Source: an uncultured Lachnoclostridium sp. (GTDB lineage Bacteria; Bacillota; Clostridia; Lachnospirales; Lachnospiraceae). From it: a stretch of 64,000 nucleotides of DNA. A program made the translations under genes and the position numbers. Positions within the stretch are counted from its first letter, which is position 1; each line of letters opens with the position of its first letter. A model generated the notes under the pieces. It was not told where the DNA came from. It did no database searches and saw only the letters and a list, made by a program, of their open reading frames with translations. Location: NCBI GenBank assembly GCA_948330435.1, contig CAOJBY010000007.1, positions 71,552 to 135,551 on the forward strand, read 5' to 3'. Below are positions 59,149 through 64,000 of the stretch, piece after piece.

Positions 59149-60630
59149 ATGGACAAAAGTTCCGAATATAACTTGTATAAAGACATACAGACCCGGACCG
59201 GCGGTGAGATCTACCTGGGAGTGGTTGGTCCGGTGCGGACTGGAAAATCTACGTTTATTAAGCGGTTTATGGATCTGTGCGTGCTGCCGGGGATTGAGGA
59301 TGAGAATGCAAGGACAAGGGCAAGGGATGAACTGCCTCAGTCGGCAGCAGGGAAGACCATTATGACTACGGAACCGAAATTTATTCCCAAGGAGGCCGTG
59401 GAGGTGCGGATCTCAGGGGATGTGGCGGTAAAGGTACGGATGATTGACTGCGTGGGCTTTATGGTGCCCGGCTCTGAGGGTCACATGGAGGATGATGTGG
59501 AGCGGATGGTGAAGACACCCTGGTTTGACTATGAGGTGCCCTTTACACAGGCGGCGGAGTTGGGGACGAAAAAGGTTATTACGGATCATTCCACCATCGG
59601 AATCGTGGTGACCTGTGACGGGTCTTTCGGGGATATTCCCAGGGACAATTACATAGAACCGGAGGAGCGGACCGTGGCAGAGCTTAAGAAGCTTGGAAAG
59701 CCGTTCGTGATCCTTTTAAATTCTGAGAAGCCCTACAGTGATCCGGTCAGCGGTATGGCGGCTAAGATGGAGGAGAAGTATGGGGTATCCGTGCTTCCGG
59801 TGAATTGCGAGCAGCTTCGCAGAGAGGATGTTACACGGATTCTGGAGCAGATTCTCTATGAATTTCCGCTGGCGAAAGTGGAATGTTATGTGCCCAAGTG
59901 GGTGGAAATGCTGCCTGTGGAGCATCGGATTAAACAGGATGTGATTGCAAGGCTGCGTGAACTGGCTCAGAAACTGAATACCATTCGGGATGTGACACCG
60001 GAGAATCTCGAGACTGAGAGCGAATTCATTGATCGAATGAAGCTGGATCAGATACATATGGACTGCGGGACGGCCAAAGTGAATATGGAGATTGACGATC
60101 GCTACTATTATGAACTTTTAAGCGAGCTTACGGGAAGCGAGATCCTGGGAGAATATGAGCTTATGTCCCTGATTCGGGAATTGTCAAAGATGAAAAAGGA
60201 GTATGAGAAAGTGGCTACAGCCATTACCTCCGTGCGGCAAAAGGGCTATGGCGTGGTGATGCCGGATCAGGAGGAAATCACTCTTGAGGAGCCGGAACTG
60301 ATTCACCAGGGGAATAAGTTCGGTGTAAAAATTCGATCCATTGCTCCCAGCATCCACCTTATCCGGGCGAATATAGAGACAGAGATTGCACCCATTGTGG
60401 GGAGTGAAGATCAGGCAAAGGATCTGATTGCTTACTTAAAAGACAGCGGTGGAGAAAATGAGAGCATCTGGAGCACGAATATCTTCGGAAAATCCGTAGA
60501 AGAACTGGTAGAAGACGGGATCCGTGGGAAGATCTATCAGATCGGAGACGAAAGCCAGGTAAAATTACAGGAGACCATGCAAAAAATCGTCAACGACAGC
60601 AACGGCGGGCTGGTTTGTATTATTATCTAG
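59149..60630 (+). CDS. spoIVA: Stage IV sporulation protein A (spore coat ATPase)
   Basis: 493 residues, as in Bacillus. The Walker A loop GVVGPVRTGKSTFIKRF and the nearby DELPQSAAGKTIMTTEPKFIP are nearly identical to B. subtilis. The C-terminal SIHLIRANIETEIAPIVG and end NGGLVCIII are conserved. SpoIVA hydrolyses ATP and polymerises around the forespore as the base of the coat. I chose the ATG at 59149; the frame from 59071 crosses the promoter. This shows that the organism can form spores. A strong hairpin terminator follows. Confidence 0.99.
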   Translation: MDKSSEYNLYKDIQTRTGGEIYLGVVGPVRTGKSTFIKRFMDLCVLPGIEDENARTRARDELPQSAAGKTIMTTEPKFIPKEAVEVRISGDVAVKVRMIDCVGFMVPGSEGHMEDDVERMVKTPWFDYEVPFTQAAELGTKKVITDHSTIGIVVTCDGSFGDIPRDNYIEPEERTVAELKKLGKPFVILLNSEKPYSDPVSGMAAKMEEKYGVSVLPVNCEQLRREDVTRILEQILYEFPLAKVECYVPKWVEMLPVEHRIKQDVIARLRELAQKLNTIRDVTPENLETESEFIDRMKLDQIHMDCGTAKVNMEIDDRYYYELLSELTGSEILGEYELMSLIRELSKMKKEYEKVATAITSVRQKGYGVVMPDQEEITLEEPELIHQGNKFGVKIRSIAPSIHLIRANIETEIAPIVGSEDQAKDLIAYLKDSGGENESIWSTNIFGKSVEELVEDGIRGKIYQIGDESQVKLQETMQKIVNDSNGGLVCIII

Positions 60631-60643
60631 CTACGAGCCGGGC

Positions 60644-60709
60644 ACGAAAAAAGGCACGAACATCGAATGGGGTGCTGGCACACCAGGCGATGTTCGTGCC
60701 TTTTTTCGT
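60644..60709. terminator. Bidirectional terminator with 22-bp perfect stem after spoIVA
   Basis: ACGAAAAAAGGCACGAACATCG (60644-60665) is repeated in inverse at 60688-60709; the loop contains GGTG/CACC. T-tracts exist on both strands, so it also serves the minus-strand methyltransferase gene. Confidence 0.85.
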
Positions 60710-60945
60710 ATGCGGCGACAGCCGCAAACCGAGGAAAGCCAAGGGCTTTTCGAGGTGCCCGGCGACCGGTGCCAAGAAATAAAAAGGCCGGGCAAAGGGG
60801 TGCTGGCACACCAGGCAGACTTTGCATTCCTTTTCGTATGCGGCGACACAAGGTGAATTGGCCAAAGGCCAAGAGAAGGCCCTCTGGAGGGGCCGCAAAC
60901 CGAGGAAAGCCGTAAGGCTTTTCGAGGTGCCCGGCGACCGGCCCC
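60669..60945. repeat. Duplicated GC-rich intergenic repeat
   Basis: Four blocks occur twice: GGGGTGCTGGCACACCAGGC at 60669 and 60796, CGTATGCGGCGACA at 60707 and 60835, CCGCAAACCGAGGAAAGCC at 60722 and 60893, and GAGGTGCCCGGCGACCGG near 60752 and 60924. The second copy carries about 43 extra bases. All three minus-strand frames are open here but do not look like real proteins. Confidence 0.8.
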
Positions 60946-60960
60946 ATGGGATACATGCAT

Positions 60961-61782
60961 TTACCCCAACTCCCAAAACGCAACCGCACTTGCCGCCGCT
61001 ACATTCAGGGAATCCACCCCGTGCTTCATGGGAATGCACACAGTGTAATCACAGGCGGCAATCGTATCCTCCGCCAGCCCGTCTCCCTCATTTCCCAGCA
61101 CAATGGCAAGTTTTTTTGCAGCCTTTAAACGGGGATCTGTCACAGACAGAGAATCCCTTTTCAAAGCCATGGCAACTGTAACAAATCCCAGTTCTTTCAG
61201 AATCCCAATGTCCGCAGAGGGCTGCCCCGGAAGATTCCGGTCAAAAAAAGTCCAGGGTATCTGAAACACCGTTCCCATACTCACCCTTACCGCCCGCCGG
61301 TACAGGGGATTGCTGCAGGCGGGAGTAAGCAGAACGGCATCCATATTCAGAGCCGCCCCATTGCGGAAAATGGCACCCACATTGGTGGGATTCATAACAT
61401 TTTCCAGCACGGCGATCCGGCGGGCTTTTGCACAGACGGTTTTGAGGTCCAAAAGATTGGGACGCTCCATGGCACACAAGGCTCCCCTTGTCAGCTTGAA
61501 TCCGGTCAGCCGGGTCAGAACGTCAAAGTCAGCTGTGTAGACGGGGATTCCCTCACAGCGGGCGACAATCTCCCTTGCTTCCCCCTCTATATGCTTTCGT
61601 TCCAAAAGGAGGGATACCGGAGTATATCCGGCATCAAGGGCACGTTCAATCACTTTTGGACTTTCCGCAATAAAAAGCCCATGTGCCGGTTCTTTAAGAT
61701 CCAGAAGCTGATTCTCCGTAAGGCGGGCATAAATATCCAGTTCGGGTGCATGAAAATCTTTGATTTCGATAATATTCGGCAT
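60961..61782 (-). CDS. TrmH-family RNA 2'-O-methyltransferase
   Basis: 273 residues. The N-terminal substrate-binding part (about 1-105) precedes the SpoU knot domain: motif 1 ENVMNPTNVGAIFRNGAALN, motif 2 IVLGNEGDGL and motif 3 CIPMKHGVDSLNVAAASAVAFWE. The enzyme methylates a ribose 2'-OH in rRNA or tRNA using S-adenosylmethionine. It is last in the minus-strand order after the lipoprotein gene and ends at the repeat region. Confidence 0.95.
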   Translation of the reverse strand: MPNIIEIKDFHAPELDIYARLTENQLLDLKEPAHGLFIAESPKVIERALDAGYTPVSLLLERKHIEGEAREIVARCEGIPVYTADFDVLTRLTGFKLTRGALCAMERPNLLDLKTVCAKARRIAVLENVMNPTNVGAIFRNGAALNMDAVLLTPACSNPLYRRAVRVSMGTVFQIPWTFFDRNLPGQPSADIGILKELGFVTVAMALKRDSLSVTDPRLKAAKKLAIVLGNEGDGLAEDTIAACDYTVCIPMKHGVDSLNVAAASAVAFWELG

Positions 61783-61826
61783 AGCTGTTCCCCTTGTAAT
61801 CTGAGGATGACGTTTACGGAAATAAG

Positions 61827-63236
61827 TTACCAGCTTTTCTCAAGTTCCAGGTTCCAGTCAAGGGTATAAGGCCCATCCTCCATCTTAAGCAGATCCAAAT
61901 AACACTGATAACGTTCCTTGGTCGGGGAATCATCGGTCAACATCGGATCGCTTCGCCAGAACTGATATCCGGCCAGATATGACGTGACCAGATCATCCCA
62001 TGACGAATACATTTTCTGCAAAATAAGAGAATTTTCAAGGGACGCATCCATTGCTTCTTCGTATGTCATATATCCGCAGATATAAAAGTCTGCATAGAGC
62101 TGGTTCACCCGGCAGAGATCCCATGCGGCAATATAGTCGGCGTCAAGCCCGCTTCGGTGAAGCTGATAGGCAATCACGTAGCGGTAAAGGTTTTCTTCAA
62201 TTCCGGAATTCAGGAGGGACTCCAGGAATACTTCCTCGCTTTTTTCCTCCAGGATCCCCAGCTTTTCCAGTTCCTCCATGCACTCCCGGCATTTTGCCCT
62301 GTGACCGTTCTCTTTCAGGCTTTCGACTGTCTCTATTGCGGAACTCTCATCCTCGATGCCCCAGTCTCTGTCCAGCACAAACTTTGTTACCATCGTATTC
62401 GATTCCGAGGGTTCCATTCCGCCCACCACTTCCCAGTCGAGACCATTGTTGTAGGTCAGGGGTGCATAAGTAGCATTAAACCACAAAATGGTTTCCGGAA
62501 GAGAATCTGTCTTATCCTCCTGACCGAGTTCTTTTTCCTGGGCGAGACGTTCTTCATTGGCGGCAGCCCACGCACCGTCCGCTTTTATGACATCCAGATC
62601 CACATGATAGCACTTGGCCAGTTCATCTATAATGAAGTCTGTTTTGGAATCTGCGTTTGCTTCATACAATTCCAGATCCCAAAACACCCCGCATCCGTCA
62701 CCCTGAATATTCAGGTAATAGATATGATTGACTTCATAAGGCGTTCCATACAGATCTTCTTTTTTGGCTGAGATAATCTGATATCTGTCTTCTCCGTTTT
62801 CCAGCATTTCGGAGATCTCCACATCCCTGAATTCCGAATTGTCATCCGTCCATTCCTCTTCCATAAATTCTACTGAATATTCCAGAGATTCGATCAGATA
62901 TTCATTGGAACCAAGATCCATGGCAGATGCGAGAAAAGTAAGCCCATGTTCAGAATAATAGATGAAGTCGTTATCGTTGCTGTATCCCTTGGGTGCATAA
63001 ACCGGATACAGAGATTTGTCACCGTAAGAATCCTTTACCCTGGTAAGTTCTATGTATTGAAACTCAGACACTTCTTCGGCAGAATTGGTAAGATTCTTTT
63101 CAACCGCTTTCTTTGGCTTTGTCTTGCTCTCTGCAGACTGCTTTGGGGAGCGTGCGTTTGTGCACCCGTTTATTGCCACCATAATAAGCAGCGTGACAGC
63201 TAAGACTTTCAATTTCAGTGTTTTTAATTGCTTCAT
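61827..63236 (-). CDS. Hypothetical lipoprotein
   Basis: 469 residues, not recognised. A signal peptide with lipobox VAINGC (Cys at about residue 25) is clear, followed by a charged linker. The middle (about 55-220) has a beta-rich pattern (IYYSEHGLTFLASAMDLGSNEYLIESLEYSVEF). The C-terminal half is helical and Trp/Tyr-rich (SWDDLVTSYLAGYQFWRSDP). No enzyme motif is visible. It lies 44 bases before the methyltransferase gene. Probably a surface protein of unknown function. Confidence 0.8.
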   Translation of the reverse strand: MKQLKTLKLKVLAVTLLIMVAINGCTNARSPKQSAESKTKPKKAVEKNLTNSAEEVSEFQYIELTRVKDSYGDKSLYPVYAPKGYSNDNDFIYYSEHGLTFLASAMDLGSNEYLIESLEYSVEFMEEEWTDDNSEFRDVEISEMLENGEDRYQIISAKKEDLYGTPYEVNHIYYLNIQGDGCGVFWDLELYEANADSKTDFIIDELAKCYHVDLDVIKADGAWAAANEERLAQEKELGQEDKTDSLPETILWFNATYAPLTYNNGLDWEVVGGMEPSESNTMVTKFVLDRDWGIEDESSAIETVESLKENGHRAKCRECMEELEKLGILEEKSEEVFLESLLNSGIEENLYRYVIAYQLHRSGLDADYIAAWDLCRVNQLYADFYICGYMTYEEAMDASLENSLILQKMYSSWDDLVTSYLAGYQFWRSDPMLTDDSPTKERYQCYLDLLKMEDGPYTLDWNLELEKSW

Positions 63237-63399
63237 TTTTGCCCCCCTTATTCCCGATTGTTTTATATTTTTATTTTACCATAGGATGCATATGCTCGTC
63301 CATGAGATCCTGCAAGCGGGGGGCAGTTCAGCCGGTCAGCGGAAGCGTGGGCGGACAGACTTGCCTTTGTGCGGCTTTCTCCGCACCCTCGTTGAACAG

Positions 63400-63665
63400 T
63401 TTCAAGTTGTGTTAATATCCTCCTGAACCACCTGATAAAGCGTACCACGGTTAATGTAGCGGTGGAGCAGGTTGCTGTCCCTATTGCCTGACTGCACCTG
63501 CACATATAGTAAAAATACTTCTGCTGGCTGACGCCTAATTACATAGATGTTCCGCAGACTTCGCAGTAGAACAGCTCTGCAAACAGCGTCGGTTCGTCTT
63601 TGGCCTTAATGGTCTTTTTCCGTGCAATCAATCTTTTCTGCACTTCATCAAGCAATTTCCGTTAA
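63400..63665 (-). pseudogene. Serine recombinase remnant
   Basis: Read on the minus strand, the sequence gives RKLLDEVQKRLIARKK, KDEPTLFAELFYCEVCGTSM and then a stop; after frame changes it continues YYMC and NLLHRYINRGTLYQVVQEDI. This matches the zinc-ribbon and coiled-coil part of large serine recombinases of Tn4451/TnpX type. The catalytic domain is missing and a stop and frameshift break the frame. It marks the site of a lost mobile element. Confidence 0.7.
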
Positions 63666-63738
63666 AATAATAATTTTTCGATATATCATATGTGAATTAA
63701 CTGACCGAAAAGTAATGAATGCACAAATAGCCATATGC

Positions 63739-63767
63739 TTGTAAAATCGGCGGGTTTATGGTAGCAT
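63739..63767 (+). promoter_or_regulatory. Promoter of the Rpn-type nuclease gene
   Basis: TTGTAA at 63739-63744, 17-base spacer, TAGCAT at 63762-63767. Confidence 0.4.
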
Positions 63768-63795
63768 GGAGATACGAAAACGGAAAGGAAAGCAG

Positions 63796-64000
63796 GTGGG
63801 AAGATTGACAGTGGCGGAACAGATAGAGCAGAAACATCAGGAGGATTTACAGCGACTAAGGGGCTTTCGCCTGCTTGATGATGATTTCCTCACAAAGTGT
63901 TTTGAGGGAGATAAGGCAAGCATAGAGCTGGTATTGCGGATTGTTCTGGAAAAGCCGGATTTAAAGGTGCTGGATGTCCGCACCCAGGTATTTGTGGAGA
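63796..64000 (+). CDS. Rpn/PD-(D/E)XK nuclease family transposase-like protein, 5' part
   Basis: 68 codons are visible before the window ends. The frame reads VAEQIEQKHQEDLQRLRGFR, LLDDDFLTKCFEGDKASIEL and VLRIVLEKPDLKVLDVRTQV, which is the start of the Rpn/DUF4351-type PD-(D/E)XK nuclease family often annotated as putative transposase in Clostridia. I start it at GTG 63796 with AAAGGA seven bases upstream; TTG 63805 and GTG 63811 are alternatives. The catalytic part lies outside the window. Confidence 0.75.
   Translation, partial: MGRLTVAEQIEQKHQEDLQRLRGFRLLDDDFLTKCFEGDKASIELVLRIVLEKPDLKVLDVRTQVFVE

Noticed and set aside
60623..61039. Three overlapping minus-strand open frames of 109-138 codons
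   Set aside because: All three frames are open at once because of the GC-rich repeat; they read into one another's repeats and overlap the methyltransferase gene, so none is a credible protein.
1..64000. CRISPR array, rRNA genes, prophage or replication origin
   Set aside because: No regular spaced repeats, rRNA sequence, phage structural genes or DnaA-box cluster were noticed.

Overview
The window looks like a chromosomal segment of an anaerobic, spore-forming member of the Clostridia, most likely the family Lachnospiraceae. This rests on spoIVA, a YesM/YesN-type two-component pair, DUF5688 and DUF1292 proteins, the fhs-fchA-folD one-carbon cluster, AGGAGG ribosome binding sites, and a mosaic of short operons with strong intrinsic terminators. 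The genus cannot be fixed from the sequence alone. No rRNA, CRISPR array, intact insertion sequence or phage was seen.

Left part (1-23 kb), mostly housekeeping: the end of a chemotaxis receptor, nrdR, a DMT transporter fused to a YqeG-like phosphatase, an M24 aminopeptidase, a sugar kinase, efp, one tRNA-Arg(CCG), a DUF5688 protein and an SH3 surface protein. A minus-strand block follows: an unusual cytoplasmic BMP protein with a ParB/Srx-like N-terminus, a metallophosphoesterase, and prs behind its own terminator. Then come DUF1622, a HAD phosphatase, an Rrf2 regulator divergent from cysK, and an operon of amino-acid permease, M18 aminopeptidase and GntR regulator with a FadR-type operator at its promoter. 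An AT-rich islet (18.9-20.6 kb) holds an XRE regulator, an Arc-type ribbon-helix-helix gene and orphan proteins. A family 3 glycoside hydrolase, a CarD regulator and a DUF1292 protein close this part.

Middle (23-36 kb), sugar uptake and sensing: a ribose/galactose-type ABC importer (ATPase, permease, binding lipoprotein) is followed by a YesM-like histidine kinase, a YesN-like regulator and a second sugar-binding lipoprotein, which together look like a three-component sensor for the transporter. A soluble hybrid histidine kinase converges on it. An orphan corrinoid protein, a YdcF protein, a coiled-coil orphan and luxS follow.

Right part (36-64 kb): mgtE with a long structured leader, trpS, then a nucleoside cluster (Crp/Fnr regulator, nucleoside hydrolase, BMP lipoprotein, ATPase, two permeases, RpiB-like isomerase). 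Next are an ECF sigma factor with a DUF4179 protein, the tetrahydrofolate cluster, a DnaJ-like protein, a second ECF sigma factor that seems to start at CTG with an ABC exporter, a PucR/CdaR regulator, spoIVA, a GC-rich repeat region, a TrmH methyltransferase, a lipoprotein, a decayed serine recombinase and the start of an Rpn-type nuclease gene.

The most distinctive non-coding features are unusually long hairpins (37 bp perfect at 46.4 kb, 22 bp perfect at 53.7 and 60.6 kb), nested inverted repeats between fchA and folD, the mgtE leader, and operator-like arrays around the small regulators at 19 kb.
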